From: Candidatus Omnitrophota bacterium
GTDB lineage: Bacteria; Omnitrophota; Gorgyraeia; 1-14-0-20-64-10; JACQQZ01
Reading direction: 5' to 3'
Length of the DNA stretch: 15,549 nucleotides
NCBI GenBank assembly: GCA_016206755.1
Contig: JACQQZ010000155.1
Span: forward strand, 1 to 15,549
Numbering within the stretch: position 1 is the stretch's first letter; each line of letters begins with the position of its first letter. A program made the translations under genes and the position numbers. The notes under the pieces are model-generated. The model was not told the origin of the DNA. It did no database searches and was given only the letters and a program-made list of their open reading frames with translations. Shown here one piece after another: positions 1 through 6,562 of this stretch.

Positions 1-1566
1 GTGATCGGCGGCGGCATCATGGGGGCCGGTATTGCCAGGGATGCCGCGCTGCGCGGTTTGAAAGTCGCCCTGGTGGAGCAGAACGATTTTGTCAGCGGCA
101 CTTCTTCCAAAACCACCAAGCTGATTCATGGCGGTTTGCGCTATCTGGAGCAATTGGATTTTGGCCTGGTCCGTCGAGCATTGCGTGAGCGGCAGACCCT
201 CCTCCATTTGGCGCCCCACTTGGTTCGGCCGCTTCCGTTTCTCGTTCCTGTTTTTCCGGGGTCCCCGCGACCCGCATGGAAAATCCGAGCCGGCGTGGCG
301 CTCTACGACCTGCTGGCGGGCAAGGCCAGAATCCAACCCCACCATTTTTACTCCCGCAGCCGGTCTGAAAAAGCAGAGCCGGTTCTTTCGGGGCTTTCAA
401 TTCAAGGCGCCGCCGAATACATGGATGCTCAGATGGACGATGTGCGGCTTTGTTTGGAAAACCTTTTGGGCGCCGATGAAGCCGGCGCCGTTGTTGTCAA
501 TTACGCCAAAGTGGTCGGTTTTGAAAAGGAAAATGGCGCCATCACCGGTGTTGCCGTCGAAGATGGAATGACGTCGGGGCGGATGACCATTCGCAGCAAA
601 GCGGTGGTCAATACGACGGGTCCTTGGGCGGATGCCGTGCGCCGGCTCTCTAATCCCCGGGCCCAAGCGCTGGTTCGGCCGAGCAAGGGGATTCATGTTG
701 TTTACCGGAAGCTGCCGATTCAGCGAGTGCTGGTATTGTCTGCCAAGCGGGATGGCCGGATCTATTTTCTGGTTCCCTGGAAAGAGTGGACGCTGATCGG
801 AACCACGGACACCGATTACAGCGCTTCTTTGGACAAAGTCACGGCAACGCAAGATGAGGTCGCCTATCTTTTGGAAGAAACAAACAAGCTGCTGCCGAAG
901 CTCCGGCTCAATACAAAAGAAGTTGTGACGACGTTTGCCGGCGTGCGTCCCTTGGTCAACAGCGGCGAGAAGGTGCCTTGGCATGCCAGCCGCGGGCATT
1001 TGGTTCATTCGGACCCGGACGGTTTGATCACGCTGGTCGGAGGCAAATTCACCACCTATCGCCGCGTGGCTCAGGAGGTCATTGATGGACTCTTGCCGCG
1101 CATCAAAACTCCGGCTTTGCCGTGTCGAACCCACCAAATTCCTCTGGGCCTCAGAGAAGAATGGCGCTCCACAGAAGAGGCCCGGCTCCAGATGCGAGAT
1201 TTATTGGCGCAAGGCCTATTTCATCCCGAAACTGTGCGCAATCTCGTGGATCTTTACGGGGTCCGCGCGCATGCCGCGGCCGACATTGTCCGCAACGATC
1301 ATGCCATGGCTCAGCCGCTTTGCATCCACCACGCCCACATCAAGGCGCAGGTCATTTATGCCGTTGAGCAGGAGACGGCGCTCCACTTGAGCGATGTTTT
1401 CTGGCGCCGCTTGGAGGTGGGCTGGGCCCCGTGCCGGGGTCTTGACTGCGCTGAAACTGCCGCTCGCCTCATGGCCGGGCGTTTGGGCTGGGATGCAGGA
1501 GAGGTCGCCCGCCAGATCGACCGCTATCAAAAGGAAGTTCTTTCGAATAAGGTCAATAGGACTTGA
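1..1566 (+). CDS. glpD: Glycerol-3-phosphate dehydrogenase, FAD-dependent (5' partial)
   Basis: Oxidises sn-glycerol 3-phosphate to dihydroxyacetone phosphate and passes electrons to the quinone pool; a peripheral inner-membrane enzyme of glycerol and phospholipid-glycerol use. The frame is open from the first base and begins inside the FAD dinucleotide-binding loop (VIGGGIMGAGIARDAA), so the start codon and probably a handful of residues lie outside the window; the GTG at base 1 is unlikely to be the true start. Other family marks are SGTSSKTTKLIHGGLRYLEQ (about residues 32-51), GTTDTDY (267-273), GVRPL (314-318) and GGKFTTYR (347-354), followed by the helical C-terminal domain of the DAO/GlpD family. 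The 521 visible residues match the usual length of about 500-550. It stops with TGA, about 100 bp before the next gene. Identification is firm; the choice of glpD over the anaerobic glpA name is by convention. Confidence 0.93.
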   Translation: MIGGGIMGAGIARDAALRGLKVALVEQNDFVSGTSSKTTKLIHGGLRYLEQLDFGLVRRALRERQTLLHLAPHLVRPLPFLVPVFPGSPRPAWKIRAGVALYDLLAGKARIQPHHFYSRSRSEKAEPVLSGLSIQGAAEYMDAQMDDVRLCLENLLGADEAGAVVVNYAKVVGFEKENGAITGVAVEDGMTSGRMTIRSKAVVNTTGPWADAVRRLSNPRAQALVRPSKGIHVVYRKLPIQRVLVLSAKRDGRIYFLVPWKEWTLIGTTDTDYSASLDKVTATQDEVAYLLEETNKLLPKLRLNTKEVVTTFAGVRPLVNSGEKVPWHASRGHLVHSDPDGLITLVGGKFTTYRRVAQEVIDGLLPRIKTPALPCRTHQIPLGLREEWRSTEEARLQMRDLLAQGLFHPETVRNLVDLYGVRAHAAADIVRNDHAMAQPLCIHHAHIKAQVIYAVEQETALHLSDVFWRRLEVGWAPCRGLDCAETAARLMAGRLGWDAGEVARQIDRYQKEVLSNKVNRT

Positions 1567-1596
1567 GCGCACGCCTGTTGACGGCCGCGGCACACC

Positions 1597-1626
1597 AAAA
1601 GCTGAAGAGGGCTTTTTATTTTTAGC
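1597..1626 (+). terminator. Possible weak intrinsic terminator after glpD
   Basis: AAAAGC (1597-1602) can pair with GCTTTT (1611-1616) across an 8-nt loop, and a T-rich run continues to about 1626. The stem has only two G-C pairs, so it may be a weak terminator or chance. Its position, about 30 bp after the glpD stop and before the next start, is right for one. Confidence 0.3.
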
Positions 1627-1667
1627 ATCTTTTTTATACGGGATGACATTTGAATATAACAACATCC

Positions 1668-2474
1668 ATGACAATCCCTGTTGTGGTTTTCCGGTATCCC
1701 GCCGCGATCCTTCTCTTTTCCGTCGCTGTCGGTGCTTGCTTGCCGGGCAGGCAGATTTGGGCTGCCCCGATCCCCGATGCCAGTCAGACCCTCAGCGAGA
1801 CGGAGTCGGATGCTTCGGAGGCAAATCAGCTGCATGAGAACTTCCGATTGCAGGTGCATCTGCCTCCTCTGATTATCGACCACCGTAACCAGGGAGACTA
1901 TTTTCGCGGCCGCAGCACGGATCTGCCGTACCCAGGCGCCGCGGAACATTTCGAAGCCGTCATTGAGCGTGCGTGGCCGGACCCCTGGACGCTGGATGCC
2001 GTCGTCAACCAGCTTGAGATCATCCGCCCTCGATTGGAAAAAGCCATGGCTCATTATCGGGGCAGAGCCGCGGTTCTGAAGATATTCCTGGATCCTAAGG
2101 TTTTGCCGAGCCATCTGAAACAGCGCGAGGATGTTTTTTCAAAAACGAGAGAAGTCCTGCGCGCAACTCTTGGAAATTACGGAGTCAAGAAGGCGGAGGT
2201 GGTGATCGGTTTCTGCGCTCCGCACAGCACCGATCTGCAAGTTCTAACCCCCGGATCTGCCCCATCCGGGTGGACTGCTCCGTGGCGGGTGGAGGTCCTG
2301 AATCTGGGCCTGGACCCGGAAATCCACCCATCGGTCAATGCGCTCGTCACGATGATCTTGCAGGGGCTGGCTTTCCGTTATGAAAAAATCACGGTGGATT
2401 CAAGCCGCACCGCTGGGCTGGGGCAGGTTTCCATCAATGAATTCCGGCGCCTTCTGTCGAATATTTTCACCTAG
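1668..2474 (+). CDS. Exported protein of unknown function
   Basis: I do not recognise a family. From the ATG at 1668 the product is 268 residues; an in-frame TTG at 1650 would add six residues, and neither start has a convincing Shine-Dalgarno site. The N-terminus is a signal peptide: one Arg (residue 9), a hydrophobic core of about 13 residues, then two possible processing sites. One is a lipobox-like V-G-A-C with Cys24, which would make a lipoprotein; the other is an AxA-type site just before residue 34 (IWA/AP). The mature part is mixed and soluble-looking, with no further membrane span and no obvious cysteine or metal-binding pattern. The C-terminal half has a hydrophobic stretch (NALVTMILQGLAFRYEK) that looks helical. 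Likely periplasmic or envelope-anchored. It lies between glpD and vapBC on the same strand, which gives no clear functional clue. Confidence 0.75.
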   Translation: MTIPVVVFRYPAAILLFSVAVGACLPGRQIWAAPIPDASQTLSETESDASEANQLHENFRLQVHLPPLIIDHRNQGDYFRGRSTDLPYPGAAEHFEAVIERAWPDPWTLDAVVNQLEIIRPRLEKAMAHYRGRAAVLKIFLDPKVLPSHLKQREDVFSKTREVLRATLGNYGVKKAEVVIGFCAPHSTDLQVLTPGSAPSGWTAPWRVEVLNLGLDPEIHPSVNALVTMILQGLAFRYEKITVDSSRTAGLGQVSINEFRRLLSNIFT

Positions 2475-2531
2475 GGCCTCCGACTGGGCCGGCCGCGCCA
2501 AGCACCTGCTGAAATAAGGCATAAATTCGTA

Positions 2532-2560
2532 TTGATTGATGCATTGTTTTAATGTACTAT
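2532..2560 (+). promoter_or_regulatory. Candidate sigma-70-type promoter of vapBC
   Basis: TTGATT (2532-2537) and TACTAT (2555-2560) are separated by 17 bp in a conspicuously AT-rich island just before vapB. The predicted transcription start would fall at about the AGGAGG at 2566-2571, leaving an unusually short leader, so the assignment is uncertain. ATTGA (2531-2535) and TCAAT (2561-2565) form an inverted pair around the -10 region and could be part of a VapBC operator; VapBC complexes commonly repress their own promoter. This is inference from position. Confidence 0.35.
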
Positions 2561-2578
2561 TCAATAGGAGGTATGCAT

Positions 2579-2782
2579 ATGCGTACGACTGTTGATTTGC
2601 CGGAAAAGTTATTGGAGGAGGCCCAGCGGCTTTGCGGGACACCCACCCGAACCGCAACATTGATTTTGGCGTTACAGCGCTTGATTGACGCCAGGAAGGT
2701 GGAGGATCTGCGTTCTCTGCGGGGGAAATTGAAGCTTGAGATCGACTTGCCGAAGTCGCGCAAAGTCCGGGATGCCGCCTGA
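2579..2782 (+). CDS. vapB: VapB-family antitoxin
   Basis: Antitoxin of a type II toxin-antitoxin pair: it would bind and neutralise the adjacent PIN-domain RNase and, with it, repress the operon. The 67-residue product opens with MRTTVDLPEKLLEEAQRL, the beta strand plus helix typical of VapB proteins of the ribbon-helix-helix type, followed by a second helix (TRTATLILALQRLIDARK). The C-terminal tail, rich in Leu and Lys, is the part expected to wrap the toxin. The start at 2579 is chosen because AGGAGG (2566-2571) sits 7 nt upstream; the ATGs at 2552 and 2573 lie before or too close to that site. vapC follows after 3 nt, so the pair is translationally linked. This is the clearest Shine-Dalgarno site in the window, in line with recent acquisition, though that is inference. 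Confidence 0.85.
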   Translation: MRTTVDLPEKLLEEAQRLCGTPTRTATLILALQRLIDARKVEDLRSLRGKLKLEIDLPKSRKVRDAA

Positions 2783-2785
2783 GTC

Positions 2786-3196
2786 GTGGGTCAAATTCTT
2801 GTCGACACCTCGGCCTGGATTGAGTTTTTTCGTCATGCAAAATCCCCCCTGGGACAGGCCGTCGATTTGCTTCTCGGAGAGGGGCAGGTTTGCACCACTG
2901 GGCTCGTGATTGTCGAAGTTGTCTCGGGGGCGCGGGATCGAAGCCAGTTTAACCGTCTCTCGGACGATTTCGCCGCTTTGCCACGAGTCGATCCTCCACC
3001 GGCTTTATGGGAGGAAATGCTACAGGCCCGCCGGCGACTGAGAACTGCCGGAATCACCGGGATCAGCATTCCGGATCTCATCATCGCGTTGACTGCTACG
3101 GCACACCAAAAGATAGTCCTCACCAGAGATCGGGATTTTCAGCGGATGCAGACTGTGTTGGGGTTAAAGCTACTCGAATTGTCCGGTTCTCCCTAA
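2786..3196 (+). CDS. vapC: VapC-family PIN-domain ribonuclease toxin
   Basis: A 136-residue PIN-domain endoribonuclease, the expected length for VapC. Family members cut tRNA or rRNA when freed from VapB. The acidic metal-binding residues are in place: D7 in ILVDTSAWIEFF, E44 in GLVIVEVVSG, D97 in SIPDLIIA, and D115 (or D117) in LTRDRDF. All four catalytic positions are kept, so the toxin looks active. It starts with GTG 3 nt after the vapB stop. It ends at 3196, only 13 bp from the convergent end of the membrane glycosyltransferase ORF, and the palindromic repeat begins about 35 bp beyond its stop. The cellular target cannot be told from sequence. Confidence 0.88.
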   Translation: MGQILVDTSAWIEFFRHAKSPLGQAVDLLLGEGQVCTTGLVIVEVVSGARDRSQFNRLSDDFAALPRVDPPPALWEEMLQARRRLRTAGITGISIPDLIIALTATAHQKIVLTRDRDFQRMQTVLGLKLLELSGSP

Positions 3197-3209
3197 CCAA
3201 AGACTTTCC

Positions 3210-5060
3210 CTACTGCGGTGGCAGGTTCCAGCAGGATGCTGAAAAAGGGTCATCTGCTGCGTGGCTGCGGCAATCGGAAGTTGCCGCACCACCTGCCTCG
3301 GCAATGTTGCGCGCTGCGCCCCCTTGTGCGGCGTATACGCAACAGCCGCCGCCACCCGCCGGGGGGACGCCACGCTCCTCGCGCCTTGCGCCGCTCGCCA
3401 GGCCCACCCCGCGCGGCCACGGGAGGTTCTGAAAGGCGCTCTTAGGACCGACATGAAGCACAAAGAATGTTTCGAGGGGCTCTCTGGAGATGCCGTAGGG
3501 CAAGAACGCCAAACGGCCGGAACCCGCATTTCCGCCGCCATAAAAATTGACTCCGGCATCTGCGGAGAGAGTGCGGATTGGAAAAAAGGAATTGTCCGGA
3601 ACCGATTTCACAAAGACACTGCCCAACTGAGCAAAGTTTTCAACATGGACAAGGGGAACCGGCCGCTGCGCCACAAAAAGCGTGTCGCCGCCATTCAAAT
3701 GATCCCGAAGAAGATCGATCGGCTTGGCTCCCCGCTGCTCCATGTAATATTGAAAACCCCAGTGCCCGGCAAATAAAAGCCGGCCGCCGGGGTGATCCGC
3801 CTCTTCTCTTAAAGAGCGGGCGAATTGACGATAAACATCCGCCTGGCGGTAGTCCGCATGGGACACGCCCAGACTCAAAAGCCAAGTCCCCGAGGCAATC
3901 CCTGAGAAAATCAGCCGGCGATGGCGGTCAATCCACGGCACGGCAGAGGCCTCCATCGTTCTTACAAACCAAAAAATCATGGGGGGCAGCATGAACAAAA
4001 CTCTGCGAACGGCTGGGAAAGTTTGGAAACAAGAAGCAAAGATCAGCGCCAGCCACAAACACAGGAAGAGGTCGTCCCGCCGGCCTTTGCGCAGCATCTG
4101 CGCAACAACCCACAAGCCCGTGGACAAGAAAACGACCAAAAGAATGATGGAAGATGGAGGATACCCGCTTTGTTTCGCGGGCAAGGCGGCCAAGATGCCC
4201 AGGAGGATGCATGTCCATGCCTGCATGCGGCTGCGACGATCCGGCCACAGAGGGAGAAAAAAAGCCGCTGGGATAAGCGCCGCGGCCCCCAGGTAATTGA
4301 GAAGAACCAGCGTGACCAAACCCACGGAGAGCCAATTGTGCGACAAAGCAAAGCGCTTGCTGAAACCGGTTTGAATGGGATGAACCGATCCCCACACACT
4401 CACGACGGCCATCCAAGCCGCGGCAAAATAGAGCGCTGCGGGGATGAAACGCTTGCGATCACGCAACACCGCGTAGATCATCACCAGCGGAATCAGCACG
4501 CCCGCATGGTATTTGATCAGGAATGCCACGCCGGCCAGACCCCCTGAAACACAAAGCAAAATCGGTTTTTGACGGTCAAAACCTCGAATAAAACAGGCCA
4601 GCGCCATGACCTCAAACGCAAATGCGGACATGTCCGGCATGCAAGCTTGGGAGGTCACAAAAACAGCAGGGCTGATCAATACAAACAGCGCGGCCCAATG
4701 GGGGTGGCGCGTAAAACGTCCCGCCAAGATCCTTATCCCTGCCCAGGCCATGACCACGAACAGGAAACAGGCCAGGTGAATCTGCCACTCCGCGCGTCCG
4801 ATTCCCTTCATCACCGCCGCCAGAAAGTAAGCTTGCAAAGGCGCGCCTGCGGCGATGTCATAGGCGGATTCCGCTGTGCCGTACCAATTGATTGAGAAGT
4901 TGTAGGGGTGACGCCAGTCCGTCAGAATATGTTCGGCGACTTTCAGAAAGAACGGCTCATCGATGCAGAAAGCTTTTGGAAGAAACGGGAGAAGACTGAA
5001 GAAAAGGAAAGCCAGGCAAAGCGCTTGTCGATTTCCTAACAGTCTGCTGAAAAACCCCAT
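3210..5060 (-). CDS. ArnT/PMT-like integral membrane glycosyltransferase with repeat-encoded C-terminal tail
   Basis: A polytopic membrane protein resembling the PMT/ArnT superfamily of lipid-phosphate-sugar-dependent glycosyltransferases, which modify envelope lipids or proteins on the outer face of the membrane. Support: an early acidic pair after the first span (IDEPFFLKVAEHIL, D34-E35), the MPD motif (residues 141-143) followed by FAFEVMALACFIRGF, about ten hydrophobic segments, and a soluble C-terminal part. Acceptor and donor are unknown. The frame is open from 5144, but 5061-5144 is repeat DNA, so I start at the ATG at 5060 (616 residues); no good ribosome-binding site is visible. Even the first codons (ATGGGGTTTTTCAGC) resemble a repeat tip. 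Family-like sequence seems to stop near residue 537 (FFVLHV); roughly the last 60-80 residues are Gly/Ala/Arg-rich and come from the downstream inverted repeat, so the native C-terminus was probably replaced. Same strand as pgsA. Confidence 0.75.
   Translation of the reverse strand: MGFFSRLLGNRQALCLAFLFFSLLPFLPKAFCIDEPFFLKVAEHILTDWRHPYNFSINWYGTAESAYDIAAGAPLQAYFLAAVMKGIGRAEWQIHLACFLFVVMAWAGIRILAGRFTRHPHWAALFVLISPAVFVTSQACMPDMSAFAFEVMALACFIRGFDRQKPILLCVSGGLAGVAFLIKYHAGVLIPLVMIYAVLRDRKRFIPAALYFAAAWMAVVSVWGSVHPIQTGFSKRFALSHNWLSVGLVTLVLLNYLGAAALIPAAFFLPLWPDRRSRMQAWTCILLGILAALPAKQSGYPPSSIILLVVFLSTGLWVVAQMLRKGRRDDLFLCLWLALIFASCFQTFPAVRRVLFMLPPMIFWFVRTMEASAVPWIDRHRRLIFSGIASGTWLLSLGVSHADYRQADVYRQFARSLREEADHPGGRLLFAGHWGFQYYMEQRGAKPIDLLRDHLNGGDTLFVAQRPVPLVHVENFAQLGSVFVKSVPDNSFFPIRTLSADAGVNFYGGGNAGSGRLAFLPYGISREPLETFFVLHVGPKSAFQNLPWPRGVGLASGARREERGVPPAGGGGCCVYAAQGGAARNIAEAGGAATSDCRSHAADDPFSASCWNLPPQ
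3231..3400. repeat. Palindromic repeat, copy A (diverged, inverted relative to copy B)
   Basis: Begins with the tip CAGGATGCTGAAAAAGGGTC at 3232 and shares, in reverse orientation, several blocks with copy B at 5067-5191: the tip, TTGCGCGCTGC, CCCTTGTGCGGCGTATACGC and CGCGCCTTGC. It carries an extra segment of about 45 bp (roughly 3263-3307) containing the hairpin TGCGGCAA/TTGCCGCA (3266-3273 with 3281-3288). The far tip is not recognisable, so the right boundary is approximate; the related tract may reach about 3440. It lies inside the 3' end of the glycosyltransferase ORF. No transposase-like ORF is encoded. Confidence 0.7.
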
Positions 5061-5066
5061 TCGGGA

Positions 5067-5191
5067 CAGGATGCTCAAAAAGGCGTCAGATGCAAGGCGC
5101 GCGCAAGCGACCGCGGAGGCGTATGTTGCGTATACGCCGCACAAGGGAGTGCAGCGCGCAACGAAGCAGATGACCCTTTTTCAGCATCCTG
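5067..5191. repeat. Palindromic repeat, copy B, with terminal inverted repeats
   Basis: A 125-bp element bounded by the perfect 9-bp inverted tips CAGGATGCT (5067-5075) and AGCATCCTG (5183-5191). The imperfect match continues about 25 bp inward (AAAAAGG near 5077, CCTTTTT near 5175). A central palindrome GGCGTAT/ATACGCC (5118-5124 with 5132-5138, 7-nt loop) would fold as a hairpin. It is non-coding and too small for a transposase, so it resembles a MITE or REP-like element moved in trans. It fills the whole interval between the pgsA stop codon and the glycosyltransferase start, and may act as an RNA fold at that junction. From memory, similar elements with GCTGAAAAA-type tips are scattered in environmental deltaproteobacterial-type genomes; a database search is needed. 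Confidence 0.8.
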
Positions 5192-5776
5192 CTAAGAACC
5201 GAGCAATACCTTTCGATGTCGCCATGCAAAAGAGACCCCGCTGGTGAGCGTCATTGCAACGGTGATGGCGGTTAAAACGAGGACGATTTGGGTACCCCAT
5301 TGCTCAATCCGCATCAGGGCATCCGCCGGGGCGCGCAACTTATAAAAATCCAAAACAATCAGATAAACCAGCGTGACTGCAATGGCGACCATTTGAGAAA
5401 CCGTTTTGTGCTTGCCTCCCCGCTCGGCCGCCAATACTTTCCCCTGCCGGACAGCCACCAACCGCAATCCGGTGATCAAAAATTCACGCGTAAAGATCAG
5501 CAGCACCATCCAGGCAGGAACGATTCCGATTTCTACAAAGCTGAGAAAAGCAGCCAACACGAGAACTTTGTCGGCAATGGGATCCATCAAAGCCCCAAAG
5601 GCGCTCGTCTGGTTCCAGCGGCGCGCCAGAAAACCGTCCAACCCGTCGGTCAGGGAGGCCAGGAGAAACAAGATGAGCGCCCAAAATCGCCCGTAGCCGG
5701 TGTGAGAAAAGAGGGCCAGCATGAACAGAAACGCCAGTCCGATGCGGCTGACGGTTAAAATGTTGGGCAGCTTCAA
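5192..5776 (-). CDS. pgsA: CDP-diacylglycerol--glycerol-3-phosphate 3-phosphatidyltransferase
   Basis: Makes phosphatidylglycerol phosphate from CDP-diacylglycerol and glycerol 3-phosphate, the committed step to phosphatidylglycerol and cardiolipin, in the inner membrane. The 194-residue length is typical. The CDP-alcohol phosphotransferase signature is complete: D44-G45, D47-G48, A51-R52, G61, D65 and D69 in TDGLDGFLARRWNQ...GALMDPIADK. About five or six hydrophobic spans are visible. The N-terminus KLPNILTVSRI is the usual PgsA opening, so the TTG at 5776 is the best start, with no in-frame ATG nearby. It follows rodZ after 3 nt, so translation is probably coupled. The TAG stop sits two bases from repeat copy B. 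Being last in the housekeeping block, it draws on the same glycerol-3-phosphate pool as glpD at the other end of the window. Confidence 0.92.
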   Translation of the reverse strand: MKLPNILTVSRIGLAFLFMLALFSHTGYGRFWALILFLLASLTDGLDGFLARRWNQTSAFGALMDPIADKVLVLAAFLSFVEIGIVPAWMVLLIFTREFLITGLRLVAVRQGKVLAAERGGKHKTVSQMVAIAVTLVYLIVLDFYKLRAPADALMRIEQWGTQIVLVLTAITVAMTLTSGVSFAWRHRKVLLGS

Positions 5777-5779
5777 GAT

Positions 5780-6562
5780 TTAAGGCCGGGGCCTTGCCGC
5801 ATCCTTTTGCGGCAGCCGCAGGCCGTAGCGGGTCACCCGGATTCCTTTCATGACGCCCGAAGGGAGCGGCTCCAGGGAATTTCCGTTGAGGGTCATGCTC
5901 AAAACGGCGGCATTGCCCACCCAAAGCTCAATGTGATCGTTGCCGGTCCAGGTCTCAGACCGGCCTTTGGGAAGGACATTTTGAAACAAAACTTTTCCGT
6001 CGGACTTGACCTGCATCCAGCAGTCCTGTTTGGCTTGCAGGGTCAGTTGAATCGGCTGGGATTTGGGAACCAAAAGCTTCGCAGGGGCCGACGGCGTTGC
6101 CGCCGCCGCGCGAACAGCCGGCTTCAAGGAATCCTTCGCAGTCGAACGGGGCGCCGGAGAACCGGGATGAGAAACGGAGCGATACAGATCCTTGGTCAAA
6201 AATACGAAGAACCCCGCCCCCACCAGCGCGACAAGCCCGATGACTGCCGGCAGAAGCCCATTCGAGGCCCGGGTCTCGGACGGTTTGCGCCCGGGCCGCT
6301 CCAGCGCCAGCGGCGCCGGTTCGCGGCGGTCCGGCGCGCCCTGGCGATAAGCTTCCACCAGCGGCGCAGGATCGAGACTCAGGAAGGTTGCGTATTTTTT
6401 AATGAATCCTTTGGCGTATGCCGGATCCAAAACATCCGCAGCCCGGTCTTCTTCCATGGCCCGCAGGATTCGGGTGTGGATTTTTGTCTGCCGATGCGCC
6501 TCTTCGATGTCCAATCCTTTGGTCTCGCGGGCGCTGCGAAGCTGCTCACCGATCGTCGGCAT
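5780..6562 (-). CDS. rodZ: RodZ-like cytoskeletal HTH membrane protein
   Basis: A 260-residue bitopic protein with RodZ layout. An N-terminal helix-turn-helix domain of the HTH_25 type (about 1-72: IGEQLRSARETKGLDIEEAH ... YAKGFIKKYATFLSLD) is followed by a basic linker, one membrane span (about 102-123), a Pro/Ala/Ser-rich periplasmic linker, and a C-terminal beta domain of the DUF4115 type (about 168-247, including CWMQVKSDGKVLF and GVMKGIRVTRYG). RodZ couples MreB filaments to the elongation machinery and so sets rod shape. The start ATG at 6562 is preceded by AAGGTGAG about 3 nt upstream, a fair Shine-Dalgarno site within the ftsK 3' end; the genes overlap by 17 nt. pgsA follows after 3 nt. 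No mreB lies in the window. HTH-DUF4115 proteins also occur in lineages where the MreB link is untested, so the gene name is by architecture. Confidence 0.85.
   Translation of the reverse strand: MPTIGEQLRSARETKGLDIEEAHRQTKIHTRILRAMEEDRAADVLDPAYAKGFIKKYATFLSLDPAPLVEAYRQGAPDRREPAPLALERPGRKPSETRASNGLLPAVIGLVALVGAGFFVFLTKDLYRSVSHPGSPAPRSTAKDSLKPAVRAAAATPSAPAKLLVPKSQPIQLTLQAKQDCWMQVKSDGKVLFQNVLPKGRSETWTGNDHIELWVGNAAVLSMTLNGNSLEPLPSGVMKGIRVTRYGLRLPQKDAARPRP

Noticed and set aside
1588..3114. Shared 14-mer CGGCACACCAAAAG near 1589 and near 3100
   Set aside because: One copy is intergenic, the other inside vapC; no extension of similarity on either side, so probably chance rather than attachment sites.
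5061..5144. N-terminal extension of the glycosyltransferase reading frame
   Set aside because: These codons are the non-coding repeat copy B; the extension is hydrophilic junk ahead of a plausible start at 5060.
3231..5191. A composite transposon with its own transposase
   Set aside because: Neither repeat nor the DNA between them encodes a transposase or recombinase; the only gene is the membrane glycosyltransferase.
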